A model generated the notes under the pieces. That model searched no databases. It worked only from the letters and a program-made list of their open reading frames with translations, and was not told where the DNA came from. A DNA stretch of 64,000 nucleotides from Eulemur rufifrons (lineage: Eukaryota; Chordata; Mammalia; Primates; Lemuridae), in the NCBI RefSeq assembly GCF_041146395.1, contig NC_090990.1:50141501-50205500 (forward strand), in the 5' to 3' direction. Every line of letters begins with the position of its first letter. Position 1 is the first letter of the stretch. Made by a program: the position numbers and the translations under genes. This document shows positions 48,119 through 60,275 of the stretch, piece by piece.

Positions 48119-49168
48119 TTATTTTTTAACATAAGCTCCAAGGTCAAGGCACTTTTGTAAGCAATAACACCAGCCATTTAGTTCATCCCTACAAAACTGA
48201 GGGTCCTGATAATTTAACCATGTCAATGCAGTCTTTTGTACATTGTTAACTGAAGAAAAATTGGTGCCCTTTACATGATTTTTAAGATTAGGAAACAAAA
48301 AAGAGTCAGAAGGAACCAAATCAGGACTTCCTAATTGAAAGCCTAATGACTTCCCATTGAAAGTCTTGCAAAATTGCCCTTGTTTTATGAACAGAATAAG
48401 CAGTAGCATTGTTGTGTTGAAGGAGTCTCAGGTAAAGCTTTCCTGGGAATTTTTCTGCTAAAGCTTTGGCTAACTTTCTGAAAATACTCTCATGATAAGC
48501 AGATGTTATTGTTCTTTGGCCCTCCAGAAAGTCAACAAGCAAAATGCCTTGAACATCCCCCAAAAGTGTGGCTGTGACCTTTGCTCTTGACTGGTCCACT
48601 TTTGTTTTGACTAGACCACTTCCATCTCTTGGTAGCCATTGCTTTGGTTGTGCTTTGTCTTCAGAACTGTGCTGGTAAAGCCATGTTTCATCTCCTGTTA
48701 TAATTGTTTGAAAAAATGCTTCAGGACCTTGATCCCACTTGTTTAAAATTTCCATTGAAAGCTCTGCTCTTGTCTGCAGGTGATGTGGACATAACGGTTT
48801 TGGCACCCATTGAGTGGAAAGCTTGCTCAACTTTAATGTTTCAGTAGGAATTGTGTAAGCTGAACCAATTGACATGTTTATGGTGTTGGTTATTGTTTGT
48901 ACTATTAAGGTCAGTCCTCTTCAATTAGGGCATGAAAAATACTAATTTTTTCCTCACCAATTGATGTAGATGGTATGCCACCACAGGCTTCGTATTCAAC
49001 ATTGTTTCTTCCATTGTTAAAATGATTTATCTATTTGTAAACTGCTGATTTCTTTGGGGTATTATCCCCATAAACTTTTCATAAAGCACCAGTGATTTCA
49101 CCATTCTTCCATGCAAGCTTTACCATAAATTCGATGTTTGTTCTTACTTCAGTTTTAGCAGGATTCAT
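48119..49168 (-). pseudogene. Mariner transposase, decayed
   Basis: On the minus strand a start at 49168 gives MNPAKTEVRTNIEFMVKLAW, followed by a stop near 49080 and further damage. The catalytic half is readable in 48321-48875 (ITGDETWLYQHSSEDKAQPK, FLEGQRTITSAYHES) and, one frame over, in 48119-48409 (SPDLVPSDSFLFPNLKNHVK). The total length of about 350 codons is normal for a mariner transposase, which cuts and pastes the element at TA sites. The second catalytic Asp, in an HDNAPAH-type motif, reads HNNATAY, and there is at least one frameshift, so it is inactive. Confidence 0.9.
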
Positions 49169-49368
49169 ATTCCTCTGATAGGGGCTCTTTTCAAACTGAT
49201 GTCTTATCCTTGTCTTAGTGCTTTATGATGTCTTAGTGCCTCAAACTAAGTGCTGTTCAGACATATTATAATAAGTTAGTATAGGCTTATTTTGGTGCAG
49301 AAAAATTTTTAAATTTATGCATAGTTTTTTCATAATTTGCATTTCCTTTGCATTTTTAAAGTCCTTTA

Positions 49369-49740
49369 GTATTATTCAGCTTCATAAAGAATGAAATTAT
49401 ATAATGTGTGAAAAAATGGATAAATCTTTAGGACATTATGTTAAGTGAAATAAGCCAGTCACAGAAGCACAAATACTGCATGATTCCACTTATATGAGAT
49501 ACCTAAAATAGTCACATTCATAGAATTTGAGAGTGGGATGGTGGTTACTAGAGGCTTGTGGAAGGAGCAGATGGGCAGTGGATGTTCAATGGGCATAAAG
49601 TTTCAGTTATGCAGGATGAATAAGTTCTAGAGATTTGCTGAACAACATTGTGCCTATAGTTAACAATACTGTATTGTACACTTAAAAATGTATTAACAGG
49701 GTAGATCTTGTGTTAAGTTTTCTTGCCACAATACAATATA
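49369..49740 (+). mobile_element. Old LINE-1, sense, right part after the mariner
   Basis: ATTATTCAGCTTCATAAAGA, AAGTGAAATAAGCCAGTCAC, ACTGCATGATTCCACTTATA and GCCTATAGTTAACAATACTG continue the L1 interrupted at 47660. They are typical of the end of an older L1 subfamily's 3' UTR. Confidence 0.85.
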
Positions 49741-51490
49741 ATATAATAAAGATAGTATTTACAATAGCACCAAAACAAATACGTGAAATATATAAAAATC
49801 TAACAAAATATGGACAGGATCTATATACAGAAAACCGTAAAACTCTGATGAAAGAAATCAAGGATATAAATAAATGGAGAGATATTCTATGTTCATGGAT
49901 TCGAATATTTAAAATTGTTAGATTGCAATTATTCCCAACTTGATTTACATCCAAGAAAATTCCCATTAAAATCTTACCAAGCTATTTCATAGATATTGAC
50001 ATATTCATTGTAAACTCTATGTGAAAGACAAAAGATCTAGAATAGTCAATACAATACTGAGGATGGGGAGAGGGCAGGAAGTGAAAGAAGAAGAATAAGA
50101 ACAACAACAAGAACAACTAAAGCAGGAACCACAAAAGTTGGAGGGTTCACATATCTGATTTCAAGACTTACTATAAAGCTACAGTAAGCACAACACAACT
50201 GTATTGGCAAAAGAATAATCGTGTAGGTCAATGGAATAAAATATTGAGCCCAAAATTTGACCCACAAAATATATTCAACTAATTTTGACAAAGGAGCAAA
50301 AGTAATTCAATGGAGAAAGTACTGTATTTTCAACAAATGGTGCTAGAACAATTGACTGTTGATATGCAAAAAGAAAAAAAGGCGAATCTAGACACAAATT
50401 CTACACTTTTCACACAAATCAACTCAAAAGAGATCATAGACCTAAATGTAAAACACAAAACTGTAAAATTCTTAGAAGATAACATAGGAGAAAAGCTAGG
50501 TGTCCTTGAGTTCGGCAATGAGTTTTTGAATTTACAGTGACACCAAAAGCATAATCCATGAAAGAAAAAATTGATAAATTAGACAATTAAAATCCCAAAC
50601 TTATGCTCTGCAAAAAACAATGTTAAGAGAATGAAAAGAAAAACCACAAATTAGGAGAAAATATTTACAAAAAACATATCTGATAAGGGATTTATATCCA
50701 AAATGTATAAGAAACTTTAAAAACACAATGATAAGAAAACAAATAATCCAGTTAGAAAATAGGCAAATGATCTTGAACAGATATCTTGCCAAAGAAAATA
50801 TACAGATGGCAAATAAACATTTGAAAAATATTCAACCTAATTTGCCATTAGGGAATTGTAAATTAAAACAATAATTAGATACCACTGCACATTTACTAGA
50901 ATGGCTAATATCCAAAAAAACTGACGATACCAGTTTCTGGCAAGATTGCATAGCAATAAAAACTCTCATTCATTTCTGATGGGAATGCACGATGGTACAG
51001 CCACTTTGGAAGATAATTAATTAGTTTCTTACAAAGCTAAACATAGTGTTACCATATCATCCAGAAATAACGTTGCTAGGTATTTGCCCAACTGATTTGA
51101 AAACTTATATCTATATGAAACTTGCACACAAATGTTTGTAACAGCTTTATTAAAAAAATCTACACAAACTCAGAAGCAACCAAGATGTCTTTCAATAGAT
51201 GAATTGATAAACAAATTGTGGTATATCCATGCAATGGAATATTACTCAATGATAAAAAATGAGCTTTCAAGCCATGAAAAGACATGGATAGATCTTAAAT
51301 GAATATTACTAAGTGAAAGAAGCCAGTGTGAAAAGGCAATATACTGTATGATTCCAATTATATGACATTTTAGAAAAACAGCAAAACTATAGACACAGTA
51401 AAAGACCAGGGAATCATGAGTGGAGGAACAGAATGTTACAATAAAACCCTCTTGAGGCTTTAATGCCCTCAGACACTAGTGGGGAAAATA
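49740..51490 (+). mobile_element. Old LINE-1 (ORF2 3' half), sense
   Basis: GATAGTATTTACAATAGCAC, TTCAACAAATGGTGCTAGAA, ATTTACAAAAAACATATCTG and CAACCAAGATGTCTTTCAAT appear in L1 ORF2 order, ending near a polymorphic AT stretch at 51420-51490. Frames are broken; the 76-codon frame 50310-50540 is part of ORF2. Confidence 0.8.
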
Positions 51491-51539
51491 GATGTAAACA
51501 ATTTAATATAATGCAATATGATGAGTTCTAGAGTACCAA

Positions 51540-53090
51540 CACAGATCACGATCAATTAATCCTTCCCTAAGGGGAGCATGAACAATAAGAGGTGATATTT
51601 GGTTTTGATTTTTGAAGCTGAGTAGGCATCTATCTGCTGAACAGAAGTGGAAGTTACATTTCAGGCAGAGGAAATAGCATAAACAAGACCATAACTAATT
51701 GAAAGAAAGTGACATATTCAAGGAATGCAAATATTCATAGGGTATGTGAGGTGTGGGTGGAGATACGGTCTACATATGTATCTTGGGAATGCTGAATCTG
51801 AAAAGGTGGTCAGGGATCAGATTGTGAATGGTCTTGAAATTTTGGCTGTATCCTTTAATAAATTGAAGTCACTGAAATATTTTTAAATAAAGCGAATATA
51901 GATTTGTATTTTAGTAAGGTAATAAGAGAAAATGTAGAAGTTGTTTGGAAAGAGGTTGGAGATTGGCAAACTAGAGGAGAAACTTTCAAGTGAGGTGGGT
52001 GATAAATGCTGAGGAATTTGAGAAGGGAAGTAGCTGTGAGAATGGAAAGGAGGAGGAAAATGTGAGCAATATTGGAGTAGAATGGATGGGAATTGATGCT
52101 CAGTTGAATGTGGACTCGGAGAAGGGGGCAGAAGCCATGAATCATGTAGAGGTTTCTAGCTTGATCAACTAGATTAATGGTAATTCCATGAACAAGACAA
52201 AAAAATAAAACAAAACAAAATGTGTGTAAAGTATGAGGGAAAGAATGATGGGCTCAGCTTTGAACAGAGTGATTTTAGAGTATCGTGGACATGTGCATTG
52301 TCTGGGGGTAGTTAAAAACATGTGTACTCCTAGTTTGGAGACCAGAGACATACATGTGGTAATGAAGCAATGGAATGAGTGAGATTGTCCAGACCAAGTA
52401 TGCAAAGATTGGTTGGTATCAATTTTATCCTTTATTCCTAAGGAATAATAATAATCTGCGGTCAGGGAAGGAAGGAAGTGCCGGGGAGAAAGCAGAAAAT
52501 GAATAATCACACAAGTAGGAGTAAATAGAATTAGAATAGGGAAATATTATGAAAGAAACGGAAGTAAAATCTTAGACAAGGTTTGGTCATCAAAGACAGA
52601 TGTACAGAGTGTAAGAAAGATGAAGACTGGGAAAATCAATTTAGGAGGCAATAGTAACCCCAGGGGAAGCAGTCTCAGTAGGATGACAGAAGTCAGAATA
52701 CACCGGATTGAAGAATGAACTGGGCAGGGTGGGAGCCAGAGACAAGGATGGGGAGGGACGCACAGCAATGCCTTGGTAATGTTTTAGTTCTGCTGGGTGA
52801 CTACCTATGTCCTTTTGCATGTTAGTTGCTATATTAACAGTAATAATAGAGGACAAAATAAAACTTTAAAAGAAGCATAAATTGGAGCTGAAGAAGAAAG
52901 GATAGCAATAAAAATTTCTCTTTCAAGATTTTTGCTGGTGAAAGGAAAGAGAATGAGAATGGAAGCTGACGGTGGGGAGGAGAGATCAAAGGAAAGTGTT
53001 ACAATGTGGAGACGCCTACGCGTGCTGGATGGAAGGAGCCAGCAGGTAGGGGAGAGAGTGACGATAAAAGAGATGGGCAATAATTGATGT
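51540..53090. repeat. L2-like ancient LINE relic
   Basis: ACATTTCAGGCAGAGGAAAT, GATTGTGAATGGTCTTGAAA, GGCTGTATCCTTTAATAAAT, TAAATGCTGAGGAATTTGAG and GGAAATATTATGAAAGAAAC-type segments follow the order of the L2-like relic family seen elsewhere here, at low identity. G+A-rich; no gene found. Confidence 0.45.
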
Positions 53091-53654
53091 AGAATATAGT
53101 AGGTGGAACACAGGAGAAAGGATAAACTTTAGACAAGCTTAGAAACTTCTTTTGAGTTATGCAAATCCAAGGCAGAAAGGAATGAAGACAGTCACATGTT
53201 GCTTAATGACGGGAATGCGTTCTGAGAAGTGCATCATTAGGCAATTTCATTATTGTGTGAACATCACAGCATGTACTTACACAAACCTAGATAGTATAGC
53301 CTACTACATGCCTAGGCTGTGTAGTAGAGCCTGTTGCTCCTAGGCTACAAACCTGTGTAGCATGTTACTGTAGTGAATACTGTAATTGTAACACAATGGT
53401 AAGTATTTGTGTATCTAAACATAGAAAAGGTGCACTAAAAATATGGTATAAAAGACAAAATATGATACACCTTTATAGGGCACTTATCATGAATGGAGCT
53501 TACAGGACTGGAAGTTGCCCTGGGCGAGTCAGTGAGTGAGTGGTGAGTGAATATGGAGGCCTCGGACATTACTGTGCACTACTGTAGGCTACACTAAATT
53601 ATATTTTTTTCTTTCTTCAGTAATAAATTAACCTTAGATTACTGTAACTTTTTT

Positions 53655-53750
53655 ACTTTATAAACTTTTTTAAAAATTTTATTTCAGGATATTATGAGGG
53701 TACAAACATTTTGGTTACATTGTATGTCTTTGCCTCACCCAAGTGAGGAG
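53655..53750 (-). mobile_element. Short L1 3' UTR fragment, antisense
   Basis: TTTATTTCAGGATATTATGA then GGGTACAAACATTTTGGTTA is the end of an L1 3' UTR, as at 19310-19340. It is only about 95 bp long and lies within the Tigger-like element. Confidence 0.7.
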
Positions 53751-53866
53751 TAATTTTTTTAGCTTTTTGACTTTTTTGTCATAACACTTAGCTTAAAACA
53801 CAAATACATTGTATAGCTGTACAAAAAGATTTTCTTTCTTTATATCCTTATTCTATAAGCTTTTAT

Positions 53867-54292
<426 letters not shown>

Positions 54293-54297
54293 TAGGC

Positions 54298-54455
54298 CTA
54301 CAGAGGGTCAGGATCATCAATATCACTGTCTTCTACCTCCACATCTTGTTCCACTGGAAGGTCTTCAGGGGCAGTAACACAGATGGAGCTGTCATCTGTG
54401 ATAACAATGCCTTCCTCCGGAAAACATCCTACAGGATTTGCCTGAAGCTACTGTA
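54298..54455 (-). pseudogene. Tigger-type transposase C-terminus
   Basis: The minus strand encodes an acidic tail ending EDSDIDDPDPL then a TAG stop at 54298-54300, preceded by GIVITDDSSICVTAPEDLP. This acidic C-terminus fits a pogo/Tigger DDE transposase tail, and it lies in the right half of the transposon. The upstream catalytic domain is not present. Confidence 0.7.
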
Positions 54456-54472
54456 CAATTAACATTATACGT

Positions 54473-54475
<3 letters not shown>

Positions 54476-54505
<30 letters not shown>

Positions 54506-54526
54506 GTGTATGTGTGTGTGTGTAGA
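54476..54526. repeat. (TA)n(TG)n microsatellite
   Basis: TGTGTGTATATATATATATA continues as TATA and then TGTGTATGTGTGTGTGTG, within the Tigger-like element. Confidence 0.9.
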
Positions 54527-54779
54527 AGGAGTAAACTGTAACATAATGAAAAAAAGTCAGTGCAGTAGGTTTCTTTACATGAGCATCTCCACCAACAGGT
54601 GAGTAATGCATTTTGCCACGACATTAGGATGTCACTAAGTGATAGAAATTTTTAACCTGTTATAATCTCATTGGACCACCATTGTATATTCAATCCATCG
54701 TGGACTAAATGTCATTATGAGGGACATGACTTTATTGGAAATGACAAAAAGAGAAATTGGAGAACCTGATTTCAAAGAG

Positions 54780-54945
54780 TAGAGATCAGAGTCCATCGGA
54801 ATTACCTGGGAGACTTATTGAAACACAGGTTGCTGGACCTTAGAGTTGAGGTTCTGGGCTAGGACTTGAGATTTTGTATTTCTAACAAGTTTTGAAAGAC
54901 ACTTATGATATTGGCCTAGGGACCACATTTTGAGAACTATTGGTC
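54780..54945. repeat. MER5A-like hAT relic
   Basis: GAATTACCTGGGAGACTTAT, TTGAAACACAGGTTGCTGGA, GATTTTGTATTTCTAACAAG and CACATTTTGAGAACTATTGG follow the MER5A consensus order. Confidence 0.8.
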
Positions 54946-55001
54946 TGGATTTTCTTAATAAAGTAGGAGGTTAGAGAATAAGGGGGCAGGGAGTGAGCCC
55001 T

Positions 55002-55669
55002 TCACTCTCCTTTCAGCCAAAGGCCAACATGTTCCCAAGCACTGAAGCATATTAAGGCTAGAGTTTTCATATGGGGGCATTTTTTTTGTTGTTGTTCTAG
55101 GCTAAGCCAACTGACCTGTGGTGGGATAGGACTCCCAGGTGCTACATACTGGGTACTGCTTTGAGACTGCTCACAGCTTAATGTTATGACAGAACTATTG
55201 CCAGCCTCGTTTTCAGTTAGATAGGAAGAGACAGAAATAGAGAAGACAGAGAATCTTGTTTCAGGTTTCCTGATGATGCGTTTTTTCATAGAAACAGTTT
55301 TGGTTTTTCCTTTGTTGTTCTCTAAAAGAAGATTATAAATACAAGTTTGCTTGTCTTCTACCTCCATCTGCCTGAAGGCTGTGCTTTGCTTCTCTAAATG
55401 TTTCAGCTGTGAACGTGATGATTCTGTTTGGGCATCTATTAACTTAGATGTGATGTCCTTAATGTGCACTGTCCTAACTTTCACCTTCGTTGGGGAGAGT
55501 GGTGCCAATTTTCCCACTGCTGCCTGGAAGGCTGGAAACAATTTCTTCTGTTCTCATTATCTTGGATGGAGAAGGTGGTCAGTCCACTGAGGTGTCCGCT
55601 CTGAAACATGGGATGTGCTTTATTGCTCCTACAATCTGTCACAAGTTGATAGTCTGATGAGGCTTTCAA
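55002..55669 (-). pseudogene. Unidentified protein-like ORF, frameshifted 5' side
   Basis: A 179-codon open frame ends at 55002 and contains GKLAPLSPTKVKVRTVHIKD then ITSKLIDAQTESSRSQLKHL and MKKRIIRKPETRFSVFSISV. It has a Lys/Ser/Glu-rich, soluble, partly helical composition, and no signal or membrane segment. There are stops just upstream in the same frame near 55554-55559, while a second frame (55481-55669; FQSGHLSGLTTFSIQDNENR) runs into it, so a frameshift near 55545-55555 is possible. I do not recognise the protein. It could be an old retrocopy or a chance frame. No poly(A) tail or target-site duplication was found. Confidence 0.4.
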
Positions 55670-56815
55670 TAAAAATATTTTATACTTTTGTGCTGCTTCT
55701 CAACTACAGATCCTAAATCTGTGTTTTAAAGATCAAAATACCCACAGATGCTGAGTGCAAATGCCAGGGATTCAACAAAAGCTGGTGTGAGGATGGGAAA
55801 CTGATGACACACACATCTGTTCAGCTCTCACCCAGCTTCGCCACCCACTGAAATTTTTTGACTACAGAAACTGCATTTGTGATTCATGCATCAAGCATTG
55901 CAATCGACAAGTCAGCAATTCACAAAGTCCCCTCGGGGCTTCCCATTTTAGGTAGGTAAGATAATGGACCCAAGGATATTTAAAAGCATGCATCCTTCCC
56001 TCTGCACCTCATTGCTTATATATTCTGTTGTTATTCAAATTTATATTAGAATACAAAAAGCACAGGATTTTTATGAACAGTGCCTAGGATAGATTTTGGC
56101 CTATATGATTATAATTGGTGTAATACTTTATAGTATAGATAATATTCTCACATTATAGTATATAATGTCCTTTCCATTCTCTATTTCATTTAAATTTAAC
56201 CCCACAATAACCTTGTGAGGTGAGCATTATTGCTTAAGGTAAAAAAAAACAAAAACAAACAAAAATGGCTGCAACCAAAGTGTAATAATTGACATAAACA
56301 ATTTTGTAATAAAGAGAAAGACCTCATCTTTGATGTGTAATGGCTGACAGCTTTCAGTTCCCCACCTCTCTCCTTTCCCCTCAGCCCCACATCTTGGAAA
56401 GATAAGCAAACCTGGGCACTCCCCTCCCTCAGTGCCTGTGGGAATGTTCAAACCATACAAACCCCTGTCCTCTCTAGGAACTCTCTCTGTGGCCCCAGTT
56501 CCACCTCAACTATAATAAAAACCCTAACCTACCACCACTCCATCTCAACTTGTTTCACCTTAGACAGACCTGAGCCCTTCTCCTTGGGGAAGAAGTGAGT
56601 AGTAAACTTTATTTCAAATCTGTTATTCATATATATAATTCATCCAGCAGGGGACGCTAGGTCCCTGGATAAAATAGGTTTCTTAGTTTTGGATAGGCCA
56701 ATGATGCTTTATTCCTTCAAACATGTGATTATTTCAGACCAAAAAAAAAAAAAAAAGGTATTGTGCTTGACTCAAGGCTAAGAACTGAAAGCTGAACAAA
56801 ACATGGCCTCTGTCC
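55670..56815. other. Unassigned DNA
   Basis: Contains an A16 run at about 56741-56757 and otherwise no supported feature. Minus frames near 56196-56460 (64 and 77 codons) overlap each other and look like chance. A plus-strand stretch at 55750-55850 reads ECKCQGFNKSWCEDGKLMTH but is too short to call. Confidence 0.4.
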
Positions 56816-56819
56816 TTCC

Positions 56820-57235
56820 TTTCAGTAATTATAGCCTAGTAGAGGAGGCAGACATGTAAATTAGAAAGTCACAAGACAATGTCATATATAGCATGTAGAA
56901 GGTACTGCGGGAATGCAGAAGAGGGAGTGGCTGCTTCTTCCTGGGTTGAACAATATGTGTGTAAGGTCATAAAAGCATGAAAGAGGATTGCATGTTGAGG
57001 GAACTATATTTAATTTTATTTGGCTGGAGAGCAGGGTGAGTGTGGTGAAATGCAATTGCAAAGGGCCTTAAAGGCTCTGCTGGTACATTGGATTTTATCC
57101 TGAGGGCATTGGTGAGCTTTTGGGGGGCCTTAAAAAATGAAATGAGAGAAGAATGTTTTTATTTTAAGTAGTTCACTTTGATGGCAGTATGGGATATAGT
57201 TTGGGTAGAAAGTGAAAGATACTTTAGAACAATAC
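56820..57235. repeat. L2-like ancient LINE relic
   Basis: AATTATAGCCTAGTAGAGGA, CAAAGGGCCTTAAAGGCTCT, TGGATTTTATCCTGAGGGCA and AGTAGTTCACTTTGATGGCA match, in order, the 'cttacattctag..gggccttgtaggcc..ggattttat..gatcactctgg' path of the relic family. Confidence 0.55.
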
Positions 57236-57471
57236 TGCCAGTAGACCAGTAATCAAAGAAAGAAGTTATCATATTGGCTGGGGTAATGTACCCTAATCCT
57301 CATTGGAGGGTAAAGCTGCTGCTAAGTAATGGTAAGAAGAAGCACAGATATTGCAAGGAGGGTAATGGTGAGCAAAGCCACTCCTGCATCTATGTCTTGG
57401 CTCCCTGACGATATGTTCTACCATTTGAGGCTACAGAACCATATACGGTCTATTGGTTTAAAGTGTATACC

Positions 57472-57780
57472 TCATCCTAAAGGGTATGATCTCCCTGGTG
57501 GCACCTCAGTGACAAATTTAAGAGTCCATGACGTTTCTTTCCAAGGCTGCCAGCTTCTGGATGGTGTGGTGGTGGTAGGATCAGTGAACCCCTGGATTAT
57601 TTCCTCTCCACTGTACTTCCTTTGCTGTAAGACGATCCCTTGGCCTGAGTTGATACCATGTGGGGTTTCAATTTGGTTATTGCACTTTGAGTCCTTGGAT
57701 AGTGAACTGGCTGAGACACTGTGGTCAGGAAAGAAAAATACAGACCAAGAATACATGTTAATAATGGCTAGATTAAGCAT
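57472..57780 (-). pseudogene. ERV-L integrase-region remnant
   Basis: A 102-codon minus frame contains ETPHGINSGQGI, which has the form of the retroviral integrase core segment (P..I.SDQG) with the catalytic Asp replaced by Gly. Upstream, a tract reading AEYWACWQRK and then a degenerate QIDYIGP-like block supports the integrase call. Heavily decayed. Confidence 0.55.
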
Positions 57781-59542
57781 AACATTTTCCTGGGTGAAAG
57801 GATCCTATGTAGTCAATTTGGCACCAAATGGCATGTTGGTCTCCTTGAGAGATAGTCTCTGCATTGCTTTCCGTTGCCAGCAGGCCCAATATTCAGCAGC
57901 AGCAGGTACTAGATCAGTTTAGAAGAAATGGAGTCCATGCTGTTAGGGCCATTCACAGCCTCCGTCTCTACCACTATGGCTACTGTATTTATAAATACCA
58001 TGTTCCAGGCATCAAGGTGGCCAAGTACAGAGGCTGAATGACATTTACTGGCCAACTCATCTTTGGGATTCTTTAAGCTTCTTTTGCAGTGGATTCTCTT
58101 TGGTAGGCATAAATGTACAATATAACTATCCCTACATTTTGTAGGGGCCCATCCACATGCCTCTTTGACCAGACCTTCTCATACCTGCTCTTCCAACCTT
58201 GCTCAATCGAAAGCCCTAACCAGTCAGTCAGCTAGCTAAGTCATTAGTCCATATATTCCAATTTCAGGCCACTTTTCTTCTTCCTTTAACTACTATATTT
58301 CAGAGCAAAAATTGCTGAAAATTATAGTTCAACAGCAATTCATCTTCAGCTTACACCCACATACCAAGTTGATACATCCTGTACAAATCTTGGGCTTTTT
58401 CTTCCTTCATCAACAGGCCACAGGAAACTCTTCATGAGTTCATAGGTGTAAAATGAAGAAGAGACATTGTTGCAACAGTGACAGATGACATGGGGTTTGG
58501 GACATATGTTTTGCAGCTTTCTTATACCCTCTGGACCTGTTCAAGTTTGACCGTGGACATATAACATGTATGTTATAGTGGATTGCTGCTGGGGTCATCT
58601 GACTTTATGACTTGTTGGATCTATTAGTGGTATGCTGATAAATGTTTAATAATCACTTATGAAAAATACTTCCCTGGCTTGTAGCATTTTCTAAATTCTG
58701 TGGTGTAAATATTTCTATCATGGTTGATTTCAGGTGCCAAAGTGATGTCACAGAATGGGAAGTTAGGAAGAGATGTGCTGGTACAAGCCATGTCTAGTAT
58801 ATCACTGTATTCAGCTAGTGGCCACATGGTCACTTGATGTCACTTGAGGTTCCAAGGTTTGATGGTCAGTTTCCACTGGGGTCAATGGCATGCTAGGAGT
58901 TGTTCATTAGTAGTTTATAGTTCTGTGCTGCAGATATCCTAGCTTTGCTCTGGAACCCTAAGAGTGTGCACTGTACATAATATATTTCGCTATTATAAAT
59001 AATTCCAGTACTGTGGGTGATATGGTCCAAGCAATAATCCTGAATCTTATGCAGAACCTTCCTAGCTCTGGGCACCACTCAAAACTAACATGTCTTTGCA
59101 TATGACAAACGGGTCATAGCAGTATTCTCCACTCTGTTATATGTTGCCTATTAAACTCAAAAAGGCCTACCAAACATTGTGGCTCTGTTTCAGTGATAAG
59201 AGAGAAGTTAATAACTTATCCTTTACTTTGGAGTAGATATCTCAGGATACCTAGAACACTGGACCTCTAAAAACATTACCCATGTGGCAACCTCTTTAGT
59301 TTCCCTCTGGAACACACATTTCTTTCCAAAACATCCAAAATACTTGCTACTTCTTGTGCATCAGGTATAATTAACATGACATCCTCAATTTAGTGGACCG
59401 GTCTGATGTTTTGCAGACTGTCTAGATGATCCAAGGCCTTTCTGGCAATATTATGACAGAGAGCAGGAGAATTAACACAGCCCTGGGGCAAGACTGAATG
59501 TACACTGTTATCTGTCTCTGTAAATGAGAGCTTCTTCTGATT

Positions 59543-59821
59543 CTACTTCCTGATAATAATGAAAAAGAATACATTTGTCAGTTCAGTGGTGACCCACCAT
59601 GTAGTCAAGACAGTATTAACATACTCTAGTAAATGTCCTGCATTTGGCACAGCAGATGGAATTGAAGCTGCTGCTTGGTTAATTTGTGGTAGTCCATTAT
59701 AATCTTCACTGGCCCATCCCCAGTTTTTGCAGAGCCAGACTAGTGTATTAAATAGGGTCCTATTGGGAACCACTACTCTTATATTCTTTAAAGCTTTGAG
59801 GGTGGCATTGATTGTTGTCAT
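59543..59821 (-). pseudogene. ERV-L reverse transcriptase remnant
   Basis: A 92-codon minus frame retains the N-terminal RT pattern: a VVVPN...FNT.VW segment, then a degenerate Y.GL.QIN segment, then AVPNAGHLLEYVNT and an ELTNVFF segment where functional enzymes have the first catalytic Asp (D.ANAFF-type). The Asp is replaced here (ELTN), so it is not functional. The later active-site region is not readable in this frame. Confidence 0.7.
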
Positions 59822-59834
59822 TCCCTTGAGATGT

Positions 59835-60275
59835 TGTCATGGGTTGAATTTTTTCCCAAAAAAGATTTATTGAAGATCTAATCCCTGTATCTGTGAATGT
59901 GAGCTTATTTTGAAATAGGGTCAAATGCAGGTGTTATTAGGTAAGATGAAGTCATACTGGAGTAGGATAGATCCTTCATTCAGTAGGACTCGTATCTTCC
60001 TAAGAAGGGGAACATTTGGACATAGATATAAGCACAGAGGGCACATAGCTGTGTGAATCTGGAGGCAGAGATTGACATTATGGTGCCATAAGCCATGGGT
60101 TTCCTGGGGGCTGCCAGAGCTGGAAGAGATGAGGAAGGATCCCCTTTTTGAGGCTTTGGAGGGAGCATGTCCCCACTGACACCTTGTTTCCAGACTTCTA
60201 GCCTCCAGGACTGTGAGAGATTAACTTTCTGTCATTTAAAGCCACTTTGTGGCATTTTGTTACAGCAGATGATAT
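59835..60275 (+). mobile_element. MLT1C/D-like MaLR LTR
   Basis: GTCATGGGTTGAATTTTTTC, TGTGAATGTGAGCTTATTTT, GAAATAGGGTCAAATGCAGG, CTGACACCTTGTTTCCAGAC and CTAGCCTCCAGGACTGTGAG reproduce an MLT1C/D-type LTR from near its first base. It sits in plus orientation inside the minus-strand ERV-L relic, so it inserted later. The 3' end runs into a short TATATA repeat near 60275-60298. Confidence 0.85.

Larger units (their letters stand above)
47662..49366 (-). mobile_element. Tc1/mariner-family transposon, split by an L1
   Basis: The element is flanked by TA on both sides (47660-47661 and 49367-49368). Its ends are diverged inverted repeats: AGAGGACTTCAGAAAGTTCA on the left, and on the right AAGGACTTTAAAAATG when read in reverse complement. 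It lies inside an old L1 that continues on both sides. A younger L1 (47686-48068) interrupts its left end. It carries a decayed transposase on the minus strand. I recall an Hsmar2-like mammalian mariner with similar ends; the name is tentative. Confidence 0.88.

Noticed and set aside
55750..55930. Cys-rich plus-strand reading (ECKCQGFNKSWCEDG...) as a possible small secreted protein exon
   Set aside because: The frame is short, is interrupted by a stop within about 36 codons, and has no convincing splice sites.
57329..57922. 197-codon plus-strand ORF, the longest in the window
   Set aside because: It lies opposite the ERV-L integrase region. The opposite strand carries recognisable integrase-like segments, so this frame is most likely a shadow of decayed retroviral sequence.
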